The notes under the pieces were generated by a model. That model worked only from the letters and a program-made list of their open reading frames with translations. It was not told where the DNA came from and did not search any database. This document shows, in pieces, positions 45,337 through 54,412 of a stretch of DNA of 64,000 nt. The translations under genes and the position numbers were made by a program. Origin of the DNA: Pseudomonas inefficax (lineage in GTDB: Bacteria; Pseudomonadota; Gammaproteobacteria; Pseudomonadales; Pseudomonadaceae); assembly GCF_900277125.1 (NCBI RefSeq), contig NZ_OPYN01000187.1, positions 62,001-126,000 on the forward strand. Direction: 5' to 3'. Positions within the stretch are counted from its first letter, which is position 1. Each line of letters starts with the position of its first letter.

Positions 45337-46344
45337 TCAGCCCAGGTGCTGGCCGGAGTCGGGTACGATCAGGATCCCCGCCCTGAGGCCGTTCCTGACC
45401 TTGGGGTTGGGGAAGATGATGCGCGCGCCCTCCTCCTCGACCACCCAGCGCGTCTCGGCCAGGTCCTCGGCCAGCAGGTAGCCCTTGCTCAGCTCGGAGA
45501 AGTTCTCGATATCCGCCGGCAAGTGCAGGTGGAAGCTGTCGCTGTGCTTGATGATCTCGCGGGAGACGCTGAACAGCTGCAAGCCGTCCAGCGAGCCCTC
45601 GCCGTCTGGCTCGTTGGCTTCAATGATCTGGATCAGTCGCTCTTCCAGCTTGTCGAGGTTGACCTCCTCGTTCTGGCCGAACGGGCGGGCCTTGCCCAGC
45701 TCCAAGGTAAAGGCCTCGGCCTCGAGCTGTTCGTAGGTGAAGGCGCTGAAGGTAATCGACGACTTGCTCTGCAGCAAAACCGCCTCCATGCCCGCCGCCG
45801 CCAGCCGCGCCAGTTCGCGACGGGAATGCTTGCGCCCCTCTTTATAAGGGTACAAGGCGAACTGCTCGATCTTCGAGCCGCGGATGGCCGTATGCAGGTC
45901 GTAGTGCAGGCGGTTGCGCTCTGGCTTGCTGAAGAACACCCGGGCGAACTGTTCCAGCTCGGCGGCACGCAATGCCTCGAAGCCACTGGACAGCTCGTGG
46001 CGGCCGTTGAAAAGGCGGTTGATGTCCTGCTCGATGAAACGCTCGCCCTTGCGGATCGCTGCCGGGTTGCCGAACAGGAACAGCACCCGGGCCCTGGGTT
46101 TGATCTTGCCGTTGGCCACGCCATGCAGCAGCCGCTCGAGCAATTCGATCGGTGCCGTTTCGTTGCCGTGGATGCCGGCGGACAACAGCAAGTCCAGCCC
46201 GCAATCCTCGCTTTCGGCCGGGCGCACTTCGAGCGCGCCCTCCCCCAGCCAGCGCAAACGCGCGCCCTTGGTTGTCACTTGGGTCTTCTCGGCCGGTTCG
46301 TGATCGGTGAGGGTCAGCTCAAGCAATTTGCCAAGGGCGAGCAT
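45337..46344 (-). CDS. astE: Succinylglutamate desuccinylase (AstE/AruE)
   Basis: AstE is the last enzyme of the arginine succinyltransferase pathway and hydrolyses N-succinylglutamate to glutamate and succinate. The 335-residue protein has the zinc site of the M14-like desuccinylases: H59 and E62 in GIHGNETAP, and H151 in HYDLHTAIRGS. The ATG at 46344 gives the family length. It ends the aruCFGDB-orf-E operon, 10 bases after the small ORF. Confidence 0.95.
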   Translation of the reverse strand: MLALGKLLELTLTDHEPAEKTQVTTKGARLRWLGEGALEVRPAESEDCGLDLLLSAGIHGNETAPIELLERLLHGVANGKIKPRARVLFLFGNPAAIRKGERFIEQDINRLFNGRHELSSGFEALRAAELEQFARVFFSKPERNRLHYDLHTAIRGSKIEQFALYPYKEGRKHSRRELARLAAAGMEAVLLQSKSSITFSAFTYEQLEAEAFTLELGKARPFGQNEEVNLDKLEERLIQIIEANEPDGEGSLDGLQLFSVSREIIKHSDSFHLHLPADIENFSELSKGYLLAEDLAETRWVVEEEGARIIFPNPKVRNGLRAGILIVPDSGQHLG

Positions 46345-46354
46345 AGGTACTTCC

Positions 46355-46645
46355 TTAGTGATGGTGGCCGCAGTCGGGGCCATGGACGTGATCGTCGTCT
46401 TCGCCGACCTCGGCTGGTTCCATTTCCAGCTGCAGGCTGACCAGGTTGGTGGCCATCGGGCGCAGCAGCAGGTTGGCGTACTCGGTGTCGTCTTCCTCGA
46501 CATCCACGCCAATCAGCAGCTGGCCACGACCATCCTGCTGAATCCACACTTCCTTGCCTTGCCAGACCACGGCAAAGCGGGTGCAGGAAGTTTCCAGCTG
46601 GGTGCCGTCTTCATCTTCCAAGATAAGGCGCAGGGCGTCGGTCAT
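46355..46645 (-). CDS. Conserved small protein of the aru operon, histidine-rich C-terminus
   Basis: A 96-residue acidic protein lies between astB and astE, 14 and 10 bases from its neighbours, so it is cotranscribed with them. The C-terminus HVHGPDCGHHH looks like a metal-binding tail. Homologs at this position are often labelled topoisomerase II, but nothing in the sequence supports a topoisomerase. The function is unknown; the position suggests a link with the zinc enzyme AstE. Confidence 0.85.
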   Translation of the reverse strand: MTDALRLILEDEDGTQLETSCTRFAVVWQGKEVWIQQDGRGQLLIGVDVEEDDTEYANLLLRPMATNLVSLQLEMEPAEVGEDDDHVHGPDCGHHH

Positions 46646-46659
46646 TGCAAAGTCTCTCT

Positions 46660-48009
46660 TCAAGGTTGGCGTTGGAACGGATACACCGAGCCCAACTTCA
46701 GGATCTGGGTCAGTTCGTCCAGTGCCGTACGGCATTCCACCAGCAATTGCGGGTCGGCCAGGTCCGCCTCGCCAAGGCGATCGCGGTAATGCTTGTCGAC
46801 CCACTGCAGCAGGGTGTCGTACAGCGAGGCGGTCATGATAACGCCTTGGTTGACGGCTGCCAGTTCCGTTTCCTTCAAAGCCACGCGCAAACGCAGGCAA
46901 GCCGGCCCACCGCCGTTCTGCATGCTCTGCTTGAGGTCGAACACCTTGACCTCCTTCACCGGGCCGCCCTGGCTGGTCAACTGGCCCAGATAGGCCCAGA
47001 CCCGCTCGTTGTTGCGGCACTCTTCCGGCACCACCAGCAGCATGGAGCCGTCATCACGGCTGAGCAGCTGGCTGTTGAACAGGTAGGAACGCACCGCATC
47101 CTCCACCGTCACCGCTGCCCGCGGCACGCAGATGGCGTGGAAGTTGCCACCCTTGCTGGCCAGTTTAGCTCGCAGCTGGCCAAGTACCGCGTCGGTCTCG
47201 AGGAAAGCGTCCTCGTGGTAGAACAGCACCTCGCCGTTGCCCACCGCAATTACGTCGTTGTGGAACACGCCCTGGTCGATCACGGCCGGGTTCTGTTGAG
47301 CGTAGACCACGCCGTCATCGCTCAGGCCATGCAGCCGGGCCACGGCCTGGGAGGCTTCCAGGGTTTGCCGGGCCGGGTACTTCTGCGGCGCCGGGTAGCG
47401 GCTGTCGAAGGCGCTGCGGCCGTAGACGAAGAACTCCACACCGGCCTCGCCATAGGCGCGGCAGAAACGCGTGTGGTTGGCAGCACCCTCGTCACCGAAC
47501 TGTGCCACCGCAGGCAGTGCCTCGTGGTGGGCAAAATGCTTGGCGTCGCTGAACATGGCACCCAGCACGCGACTGGTAGTCGGGTGCTCGATGCTGCGGT
47601 GGTATTTGCAGTTGAGGTTGGCAGCAGTGAAGTGCACGCGGCCGTCGGCAGTGTCGGCACTGGGGCTGACCGTGGCGGCGTTGGCCACCCACATGCTCGA
47701 GGCCGAGCAACTGGCCACCAGCAATGGCATGGCCTCCTTGGCGGCACGCTGGATCACTTCGGCATCGCTGCCGCTGAAGCCCAGGCGGCGCAGTGCGGCC
47801 ACATCCGGGCGCTCCTGCGGCGCCAGCACGCCCTGCTTGAAGCCCATGTCGGCCAGCGCTTTCATCTTCGCCAGGCCCTGGCGCGCGGCTTCGCGCGGGT
47901 TGGAACCCTGCTGGCTGTTGCTCTGCGAAGCCACGTTGCCGTAGGACAGGCCGCCATAGTTGTGGGTAGGCCCCACCAGGCCATCAAAATTCACTTCGAA
48001 GGATTTCAT
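46660..48009 (-). CDS. astB: N-succinylarginine dihydrolase (AstB/AruB)
   Basis: AstB converts N2-succinylarginine to succinylornithine, CO2 and ammonia. The 449-residue protein begins MKSFEVNFDGLVGPTHNYGG, the family hallmark, and contains the amidinotransferase-fold catalytic segments (LNCKYHRSIEHP, FHNDVIAVGNGEVLFYHED, and MQNGGGPACLRLRV with the active-site Cys near the end). It lies 23 bases after astD. Confidence 0.96.
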   Translation of the reverse strand: MKSFEVNFDGLVGPTHNYGGLSYGNVASQSNSQQGSNPREAARQGLAKMKALADMGFKQGVLAPQERPDVAALRRLGFSGSDAEVIQRAAKEAMPLLVASCSASSMWVANAATVSPSADTADGRVHFTAANLNCKYHRSIEHPTTSRVLGAMFSDAKHFAHHEALPAVAQFGDEGAANHTRFCRAYGEAGVEFFVYGRSAFDSRYPAPQKYPARQTLEASQAVARLHGLSDDGVVYAQQNPAVIDQGVFHNDVIAVGNGEVLFYHEDAFLETDAVLGQLRAKLASKGGNFHAICVPRAAVTVEDAVRSYLFNSQLLSRDDGSMLLVVPEECRNNERVWAYLGQLTSQGGPVKEVKVFDLKQSMQNGGGPACLRLRVALKETELAAVNQGVIMTASLYDTLLQWVDKHYRDRLGEADLADPQLLVECRTALDELTQILKLGSVYPFQRQP

Positions 48010-48032
48010 CGGCTAGGCTCCGTGACCTGTTG

Positions 48033-49496
48033 TTATAGGGTAATGCCCGGCGTCAGGGTCACCGGCAAGGCAAGGCTGGCGGTCTCCAGCGAAGCCACGG
48101 GGTAAGCGCAGTAATCGGCTGCGTAATAGGCACTGGCGCGGTGGTTGCCACTGGCGCCCACACCACCGAACGGCGCACTGCTGGCGGCACCAGTCAGTTG
48201 CTTGTTCCAGTTGACGATGCCGGCGCGGCTACGCAGCCAGAAGTACTGGTAGCGAGCACGGGAGTCGGACAGCAAGCCGGCGGCCAGGCCGTACTGGGTG
48301 TTGTTGGCCTCGTCGATGGCAGCATCGAAGTCTGCATAGCGCACCACCTGCAGCAGCGGGCCGAAGAACTCTTCGTCCGGGCGCTCGGCCACGGCGGTGA
48401 CATCGACAATGCCCGGGGTCAGCAGCGCGGCATCGGCCTGCGGCTGGGTCATTTCCAGCAGTTTCACGCCCCCGTTGGCGACCAGTTCGGCCTGAGCCGC
48501 AATCAACGCCCGCGCAGCCTGCAGCGAAATCACCGAGCCCATGAACGGCGCTGGCTGCTGGTCGAACGCACCGACCGTGATGGTTCGGCTCACCTCGACC
48601 AGGCGCGCGATCAGCGCATCCCCCCAGGCGCCTTGCGGCACCAGCAGACGACGGGCGCAAGTGCAGCGCTGGCCAGCGGAGATGAACGCCGACTGGATAA
48701 TGGTGTAAACCGCCGCATCCAGGTCCTTGACCTCATCCACCACCAGCGGGTTGTTACCGCCCATTTCCAGGGCCAGGATCTTGTCCGGGCGGCCGGCGAA
48801 CTGCTGGTGCAGCAGGTTGCCGGTACGGCTCGATCCGGTGAAGAACAGGCCGTCGATACCCGGGTTGGCGGCCAGCGCCACACCGGTTTCGCGCGCGCCC
48901 TGCACCAGGTTGAGCACACCCGCCGGCAGCCCGGCGGCAATCCAGCAATTGACGGTCAGTTCGGCGACCTTGGGCGTCAGCTCACTGGGCTTGAACACCA
49001 CGCAGTTGCCCGCCAGCAACGCTGGCACGATATGGCCGTTGGGCAAGTGGCCGGGGAAGTTGTACGGGCCGAACACCGCCACCACACCGTGGGGCTTGTG
49101 CCGCAGCACTGCCGTGGCATCGGCCAGCGGGCCGCTCTTTTCGCCGGTGCGCTCGCGGTAGCTCTGCACCGAGATCGCCACCTTGTTGATCATGCTGGTG
49201 ACTTCGGTCGCCGACTCCCACAGGGGCTTGCCGGTTTCCTCGCCGATGCACTGGGCCATGGCTTCGGCATGTGCTTTCAGTTGCGTGGCGAACTTCTCCA
49301 GCACATCGATACGTGCTTCCAGGCTCAATTGCGCCCAGGCCGGGAAGGCCTGACGCGCAGCCTGCACGGCAGCATCCACCTGACTGGCGTCGGCACCCTG
49401 CCCCTCCCAGACGACGGCTTGCGTCACCGGGTTGAGCGATTGCAGGGTTTCGCCCTGGCCGGCCTGCCAGTTGCCTGCGATGTAATGCGTGGTCAT
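48033..49496 (-). CDS. astD: Succinylglutamic semialdehyde dehydrogenase (AstD/AruD)
   Basis: AstD oxidises succinylglutamate semialdehyde with NAD. The 487-residue aldehyde dehydrogenase has the base E244 in LALEMGGNNP, the catalytic cysteine C278 in SAGQRCTCARR, and the NAD-loop FTGSSRTGNLL near residue 219. It begins one base after the aruG stop, so translation is coupled. Confidence 0.96.
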   Translation of the reverse strand: MTTHYIAGNWQAGQGETLQSLNPVTQAVVWEGQGADASQVDAAVQAARQAFPAWAQLSLEARIDVLEKFATQLKAHAEAMAQCIGEETGKPLWESATEVTSMINKVAISVQSYRERTGEKSGPLADATAVLRHKPHGVVAVFGPYNFPGHLPNGHIVPALLAGNCVVFKPSELTPKVAELTVNCWIAAGLPAGVLNLVQGARETGVALAANPGIDGLFFTGSSRTGNLLHQQFAGRPDKILALEMGGNNPLVVDEVKDLDAAVYTIIQSAFISAGQRCTCARRLLVPQGAWGDALIARLVEVSRTITVGAFDQQPAPFMGSVISLQAARALIAAQAELVANGGVKLLEMTQPQADAALLTPGIVDVTAVAERPDEEFFGPLLQVVRYADFDAAIDEANNTQYGLAAGLLSDSRARYQYFWLRSRAGIVNWNKQLTGAASSAPFGGVGASGNHRASAYYAADYCAYPVASLETASLALPVTLTPGITL

Positions 49497-49497
49497 T

Positions 49498-50526
49498 TTA
49501 TTTGGCCTCCCGGCTTGCCGACAGCGGCACCGCGCGCACGTTGTCGCCGGCACCCATGCGCAGACGCTTGGCCGTCTGTGGGTCGACCACCAAGGTACCG
49601 GCAGCCAACCGCGCAGGTGCAGCCGTGATGCGGCAGTCGTCGCGCTTGCGGTTGTGAATGATGTAAGGAGTGGCGTCATCGCCCGGTGTGCCCACGGCCA
49701 GCACCAGGGTCTGGCTTTCGCGTACGGCGCGGATCTTGTCGGTGTCGCACTCGATGGCCGGGCCGGCATCGAAGATGTCGACGTAGCCCTGGTAGTTGAA
49801 GCCTTCCTGCTTGAGCATGGCCAGCGCCGGCTCGGTGTCCTTGTGCACGCGGCCGATAACGTTGCGCGCCGCCTCGGAGAGGAAGCAGGTGTACAGCGGG
49901 AACTTCGGCATCAGTTCGGCAATGAACGACTTGTTGCCCACGCCGGTGAGGTAGTCGGCCTGGCTGAACTCCATCTTGAAGAAGTGCCGGCCCAGGCTTT
50001 CCCAGAACGGCGAGCGCCCCTGCTCGTCGGACATGCCGCGCATTTCGGCGATGATCTTCTTGCCGAACAGCTCGGGGAACTCGGCGATGAACAGCATGCG
50101 CGCCCGCGACAGCAGGCGGCCGTTGAGGCCGGAGCGGTAGTCGCTGCGCAGGAACAGCGAGCACAGTTCGGAGTTGCCGGTCAGGTCGTTGGCCAGGAAC
50201 AGGGTGGGGATTTCACGGTAGATCTTCAGCTCCTGCGAGGCGCTGACGGTCAGGCCGACACGGTAGTTGTACCAAGGCTCGCGCAGGCCGACGGCACCGG
50301 CGATGGCACTGATGCCCACCACCATGCCTTCGTCGTTTTCCAGCACGAACAGGTAGTCGGTGTCGCCACGCTCGGCTTCGCCGCGGAAGCTCTTCTCCGC
50401 CCAGCCAACGCGATACCCCAGGCGCTCTTCGTTGGCCGGCAGCGTGGTCAGCCCGGTGGTACCGGTGCTGCGTGCCAATTCGATCAACGCAGGCAAATCG
50501 CTGCTGCGTACAGGACGAACGATCAT
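49498..50526 (-). CDS. aruG: Arginine/ornithine N-succinyltransferase, beta subunit AruG (AstA family)
   Basis: With AruF it transfers succinyl from succinyl-CoA to arginine, the first step of the pathway. The 342-residue protein has the AstA signatures MIVRPVRSSDLPALIELARS, ANDLTGNSELCSLFL and GMSDEQGRSPFWESLGRHFF. It is clearly homologous to the adjacent aruF product, as expected for the two-subunit enzyme of pseudomonads. Confidence 0.95.
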   Translation of the reverse strand: MIVRPVRSSDLPALIELARSTGTTGLTTLPANEERLGYRVGWAEKSFRGEAERGDTDYLFVLENDEGMVVGISAIAGAVGLREPWYNYRVGLTVSASQELKIYREIPTLFLANDLTGNSELCSLFLRSDYRSGLNGRLLSRARMLFIAEFPELFGKKIIAEMRGMSDEQGRSPFWESLGRHFFKMEFSQADYLTGVGNKSFIAELMPKFPLYTCFLSEAARNVIGRVHKDTEPALAMLKQEGFNYQGYVDIFDAGPAIECDTDKIRAVRESQTLVLAVGTPGDDATPYIIHNRKRDDCRITAAPARLAAGTLVVDPQTAKRLRMGAGDNVRAVPLSASREAK

Positions 50527-50604
50527 GCTATCTCCTTTTGCGGCGGCGGCGGCCGGCGCGAAACTCTTCTAACGCATCAATCCCGAAACGTCTGTTGCCA
50601 GACC

Positions 50605-51624
50605 TCAGACCGCGACCAGACGCACGCTGGCACCCTCGCCCACCCCCAGCGCCTCGGCAGCTGCCAGGCTCAGGCTGACCGGTTTGCCCGGCACCCAGTC
50701 CAGCTCCAGCAGCACCGCGCGGTAGTCCTGCAACTGGCCGTTGCACACCAGGTACGGGCGCCCACCTTTGACCGGGGCGTCCTCGAGCTTGACCGGCACC
50801 ACCCGGCTATGGGCGATCGAACGGATACCCGAGGTACGCGCATGCAGGGTCGGGCCACCATCGAAGATGTCGATGTAGTGCTCGGTCTCGAAGCCTTCGC
50901 GCATGAGGATGTCGAAGGTAATCTGCGCCCGAGGGTGCACCTGCCCCATGGCTTCCTGCGCCAGGTCAGGCAGCAGCGGCACGTAGATCGGGTAATGTGG
51001 CATCAGTTCGGCGAGGAAGGTGCGGCTTTTCAGGCCACACAGGCGCTCGGCGTCGGCGTAGTTGAGGTCGAAGAAGTTGCGGCCGATGGCATCCCAGAAC
51101 GGCGATTCACCCTGCTCGTCGCTGTAGCCGACGATCTCGGTCACTACCGAGTCGGCGAAACGCTCCGGGTGAGCGGCCATGAACAACAGGCGGCCACGCG
51201 AATTGAGCTCGGCCCAGCCACTGTTCACCAGTTCCGGCAGCACATAGAAGCTGGTCAGCAGGCTGTTGCCGGTCAGGTCATGGCAAAGCGACAGAACGTG
51301 AATCTTGTTGTGGATCTTCAGCTCGCGCGAGGCGTGCACGAAGGTCTCGTTACGAAAACTGTAGAACGGCTCGGAGTAGCCGGCCGAAGCGACGATGGCC
51401 GAGCAACCGGCCAGCTTGCCGGTTTCGCTGTCCTCGAGCACGAAGAAGTAGCTTTCTTCACCATTGAAGCTGACCTCGGCGGCGAAGGAAGTCTCGGATG
51501 CGGCGATCTTGTCGCCCAGACGAGCGGTGTCGTCCGGCAGCGAGGTGACACCAATGGGGCTGTCTGCAGCCATGCGCTGCACTTCGTTCAGATCAGCCAT
51601 TTGCGCGGGGCGCATCACCAGCAT
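50605..51624 (-). CDS. aruF: Arginine/ornithine N-succinyltransferase, alpha subunit AruF (AstA family)
   Basis: The partner of AruG, 339 residues, with MLVMRPAQMADLNEVQRMAA, CHDLTGNSLLTSFYVLPELV and GYSDEQGESPFWDAIGRNFF at the corresponding places. It is 78 bases before aruG and 147 bases after aruC. The long upstream gap contains two strong RNA hairpins. Confidence 0.95.
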   Translation of the reverse strand: MLVMRPAQMADLNEVQRMAADSPIGVTSLPDDTARLGDKIAASETSFAAEVSFNGEESYFFVLEDSETGKLAGCSAIVASAGYSEPFYSFRNETFVHASRELKIHNKIHVLSLCHDLTGNSLLTSFYVLPELVNSGWAELNSRGRLLFMAAHPERFADSVVTEIVGYSDEQGESPFWDAIGRNFFDLNYADAERLCGLKSRTFLAELMPHYPIYVPLLPDLAQEAMGQVHPRAQITFDILMREGFETEHYIDIFDGGPTLHARTSGIRSIAHSRVVPVKLEDAPVKGGRPYLVCNGQLQDYRAVLLELDWVPGKPVSLSLAAAEALGVGEGASVRLVAV

Positions 51625-51673
51625 GGTGTCACTCCTTTGGAATACGGGCCGCTCACGGCGGCACGGAAAAACG

Positions 51674-51753
51674 GCAGGTGCACTGGCACCTGCACTGGAA
51701 TCGGGTATCGCCGGCCCGGTGCAGACTCAGGCTGAGCCTGCATCGGGGCCGGC
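51674..51753 (-). other. Two strong hairpins in the aruC-aruF intercistronic region
   Basis: Hairpin one is gcaggtgc/gcacctgc (51674-51693). Hairpin two spans 51710-51753, with gccggccc/ggggccggc outside and gcagactcag/ctgagcctgc inside. Neither has a T run, so they look like mRNA-stabilising or attenuating structures rather than plain terminators. Confidence 0.65.
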
Positions 51754-51771
51754 GAAGGGACCAAGGGCGGA

Positions 51772-52992
51772 TCAGCCCTTGGTCAGGGTGGCCACGGCGC
51801 GCTCGAAGCGGCCCAGGCCTTCATCGATGTCGGCGTCTTCAACCACCAGGCTTGGTGCGAAGCGGACCACGTCCGGGCCGGCCTGCAGCACCATCACGCC
51901 TTCTTTTTCGGCGGCGTTGAGCACGTCCTTGGCCTTGCCTTTCCAGGCCTCGGTCAGCACGCAGCCCAGCAGCAGGCCAACGCCACGCACCTGATTGAAC
52001 AGGTTGTACTGCTGGCCGATCTGCTCCAGGCGGACCTTGAAGCGTTCATGCTTCGCCTTGATGCCGGCGAGGGTTTCCGGGGTATTGACCACGTCCAGCA
52101 CCGCACAGGCGACGGCGCAGCCCAGCGGGTTGCCGCCGTAGGTGGTGCCGTGGGTGCCGACGGCCAGGTGCTTGGCCAGCTCGGTGGTGGTCAGCATGGC
52201 ACCGATCGGGAAACCGCCGCCCAGGCTCTTGGCGCTGGTCAGGATGTCCGGGGTAACACCGTAGTGCTGGTAGGCATACAGCGAACCGGTACGGCCAACG
52301 CCGGTCTGCACTTCGTCGAAGATCAGCAGGGCATTGTGTTCGTCACACAGTTTGCGCGCGCCTTCCAGGTAGGCCTTGTCGGCCGGCACCACGCCACTCT
52401 CGCCCTGGATCGGCTCAATCACCACGGCGCAGGTCTTGTCGGAAATCTGTGCCTTCAGCGCTTCCAGGTCGTTGTACGGCACATGGCTGATGCCGGTGAT
52501 CTTCGGGCCGAAGCCATCGGAGTACTTCGGCTGGCCACCGACACTGACGGTAAACAGTGTACGGCCGTGGAAGCTGTTCACGGTGGCGATGATTTCGTGC
52601 TTTTCCGGCCCGAAGCGGTCGTGGGCCACGCGACGGGCCAGCTTGAAGGCGGCCTCGTTGGACTCGGCGCCGGAGTTGCAGAAGAACGCGCGGTCGGCAA
52701 AGGTGGCGTCCACCAGCTTGTGGGCCAGGCGCAGGGCCGGCTCGTTGGTGAACACGTTGGAGACGTGCCAGAGGGTGTTGGCCTGCTCGGTCAGGGCCTT
52801 GACCAGTGCCGGGTGGCAGTGGCCCAGAGCGTTGACCGCGATGCCGCCGGCAAAGTCGATCAATTCGCGACCCGACTGGTCCCAGACGCGGGAACCCTCG
52901 CCTCGCACAGGAATGAAGGCCGCCGGAGAATAGTTGGGGACCATGACCTGGTCGAAATCGGCACGTTGCACCGGGGCTTGCTCAACGGACAT
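51772..52992 (-). CDS. aruC: Succinylornithine/acetylornithine aminotransferase AruC (AstC/ArgD family)
   Basis: A PLP enzyme that transaminates succinylornithine in arginine catabolism and can serve acetylornithine in synthesis. The 406-residue class III aminotransferase has FFCNSGAESNEAAFKLAR, LLIFDEVQTGVGRTGSLYAY, and the Schiff-base lysine in ILTSAKSLGGGFPIGAM near residue 252. It heads the aru operon, and two ArgR-like half-sites lie upstream. Confidence 0.95.
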   Translation of the reverse strand: MSVEQAPVQRADFDQVMVPNYSPAAFIPVRGEGSRVWDQSGRELIDFAGGIAVNALGHCHPALVKALTEQANTLWHVSNVFTNEPALRLAHKLVDATFADRAFFCNSGAESNEAAFKLARRVAHDRFGPEKHEIIATVNSFHGRTLFTVSVGGQPKYSDGFGPKITGISHVPYNDLEALKAQISDKTCAVVIEPIQGESGVVPADKAYLEGARKLCDEHNALLIFDEVQTGVGRTGSLYAYQHYGVTPDILTSAKSLGGGFPIGAMLTTTELAKHLAVGTHGTTYGGNPLGCAVACAVLDVVNTPETLAGIKAKHERFKVRLEQIGQQYNLFNQVRGVGLLLGCVLTEAWKGKAKDVLNAAEKEGVMVLQAGPDVVRFAPSLVVEDADIDEGLGRFERAVATLTKG

Positions 52993-53070
52993 CTGAGTCT
53001 CCTGAAGAGGAACGCTGGCCTGGAAGTGGCGAGCGATGGGGGGATTGTAAGGACTGATCAGCGCCTGTCC

Positions 53071-53086
53071 TTGCGGCCAAGCGACA
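53071..53086 (-). promoter_or_regulatory. Candidate ArgR half-site upstream of aruC (proximal)
   Basis: The minus strand reads TGTCGCttggccgcAA, matching the TGTCGC-N8-AA half-site described for Pseudomonas ArgR. It lies about 80 bases before the aruC start. Confidence 0.55.
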
Positions 53087-53121
53087 ACTTGTTACAGCGC
53101 AAAACCCAGTTTTGACAAGGC

Positions 53122-53137
53122 TTTCGGCAATGCGACA
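53122..53137 (-). promoter_or_regulatory. Candidate ArgR half-site upstream of aruC (distal)
   Basis: The minus strand reads TGTCGCattgccgaAA, again TGTCGC-N8-AA, 51 bases from the proximal one. It is in the same orientation. Confidence 0.55.
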
Positions 53138-53218
53138 AACACTGTCGCAATCGCGCAGTGTACGGGAGAGAGGGGGCTGGGTGAACGGGTGTTCACATAT
53201 AGAAGAAGGTGGCCTGCA

Positions 53219-53316
53219 CCGGCCCTATCGCCGGCAAGCCAGCTCCCACAAGTACCCCGCAACCATCAAGGCCTGTGGTGATCCTGTGGGAGCTGGCTTG
53301 CCGGCGATAGGGCCAG
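53219..53316. repeat. Inverted repeat pair, tgtgggagctggcttgccgg family
   Basis: Copies at 53219-53251 and 53283-53316 face head to head, downstream of argR. The stem is gctggcttgccggc, unlike the other families, while the head cctgtgggagc is shared. With the ArgR half-sites this accounts for most of the 341-base aruC-argR gap. Confidence 0.88.
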
Positions 53317-53333
53317 TACAGACTACAGGGCAA

Positions 53334-54314
53334 TCAGCCTTTTTCGGCCGGCGCCGAACTCAGCTCGAACGGGCTGCTGCTACGCCGCTGGTTGCGATCC
53401 TCCCGCGGCGTTGCACCAAAGAAGTTGCGATAGGCACTGGAAAAATGCGGCCCCGAGGAGAAGCCACAGGACAGCCCGATCTGGATGATCGACTTGCTGG
53501 TCTGCATCAGCATCTGCCGCGCCTTGTTCAGCCGCAGCTCCAGGTAATACTGGCTCGGCACGCGGTTCAGGTACTGCTTGAAGATGCGCTCCAGCTGCCG
53601 ACGCGACACGCACACGTGCTGGGCAATTTCGTCGGTGGTCAGCGGCTCTTCGATGTTGGCCTCCATCAGCAGCACCGCTTGGGTCAGCTTGGGATGGCTG
53701 GAGCCCAGGCGGTTCTGCAGCGGAATGCGCTGGCGCTCGCCCCCCTCGCGGATGCGCTCGACCACCAGCTCCTCCGACACCGCCCCGGCCAGTTCCGCCC
53801 CGTGGTCACGGGCCAGCACCGCCAGCAGCAGGTCGGTCACGGCCATGCCGCCACAAGCAGTCAGGCGATCGCGATCCCAGTCGAACAGGTGGCTGGTGGC
53901 GATCACCTTGGGAAAGCGCTCGGCAAAATCATCCTGCCAGCGCCAGTGCACCGCAGCCCGGTAACCGTCGAGCAGGCCCAGCATGGCCAGAGGGTAGACC
54001 CCGGCCGACAGGCCACCGACCATGCAGCCACTGCGCGCAAGCTGCTTGAGCGCCGCCGACAACGCCGCCCCCACCGCCGACGGCTGCTCGTCAGCCAACA
54101 GGAACAACTTTTGACACCCCTCAAGGCGGCCATTCCACGGCTCGCCCGGCAGGCGCCAGCTACCCTCTTGCGCCGGCTCCGCCTGCAGGAAGACCAGCTC
54201 GTAGGACACCTCCGGGTGCACCCGCTGCGCCACCTGCAACACTTCCTCGGCCAGCGCCAGGGTCAAGGGCCTGGTACTGGGCCAGATGAGAAAACCGATT
54301 CGCTGGGTGGTCAT
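53334..54314 (-). CDS. argR: AraC-family arginine regulator ArgR
   Basis: In pseudomonads ArgR is an AraC-type protein that activates arginine catabolism and uptake and represses synthesis. The 326-residue protein has a GATase-like N-terminal domain (residues 5-190, IGFLIWPSTRPLTLALAEEV) and a C-terminal AraC helix-turn-helix pair (ISSHVCVSRRQLERIFKQYL-type, then IIQIGLSCGFSSGPHFSSAY). It follows the aot transporter genes and precedes the aru operon, both its expected targets. Confidence 0.95.
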   Translation of the reverse strand: MTTQRIGFLIWPSTRPLTLALAEEVLQVAQRVHPEVSYELVFLQAEPAQEGSWRLPGEPWNGRLEGCQKLFLLADEQPSAVGAALSAALKQLARSGCMVGGLSAGVYPLAMLGLLDGYRAAVHWRWQDDFAERFPKVIATSHLFDWDRDRLTACGGMAVTDLLLAVLARDHGAELAGAVSEELVVERIREGGERQRIPLQNRLGSSHPKLTQAVLLMEANIEEPLTTDEIAQHVCVSRRQLERIFKQYLNRVPSQYYLELRLNKARQMLMQTSKSIIQIGLSCGFSSGPHFSSAYRNFFGATPREDRNQRRSSSPFELSSAPAEKG

Positions 54315-54412
54315 AGGGTGCGGTCCGAAACCTGAGGTCGTTCGAGTCTGTGCGCCGGGTCAGGCTGCGCTCGCCGCGCAGCATGCCCTATTCTGGTGCA
54401 AAAATGCAGTTT

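Noticed and set aside
49489..51735. 748-residue open frame opposite aruG and aruF
   Set aside because: It spans two genes and the gap between them with no domain signal, as expected of an antisense shadow.
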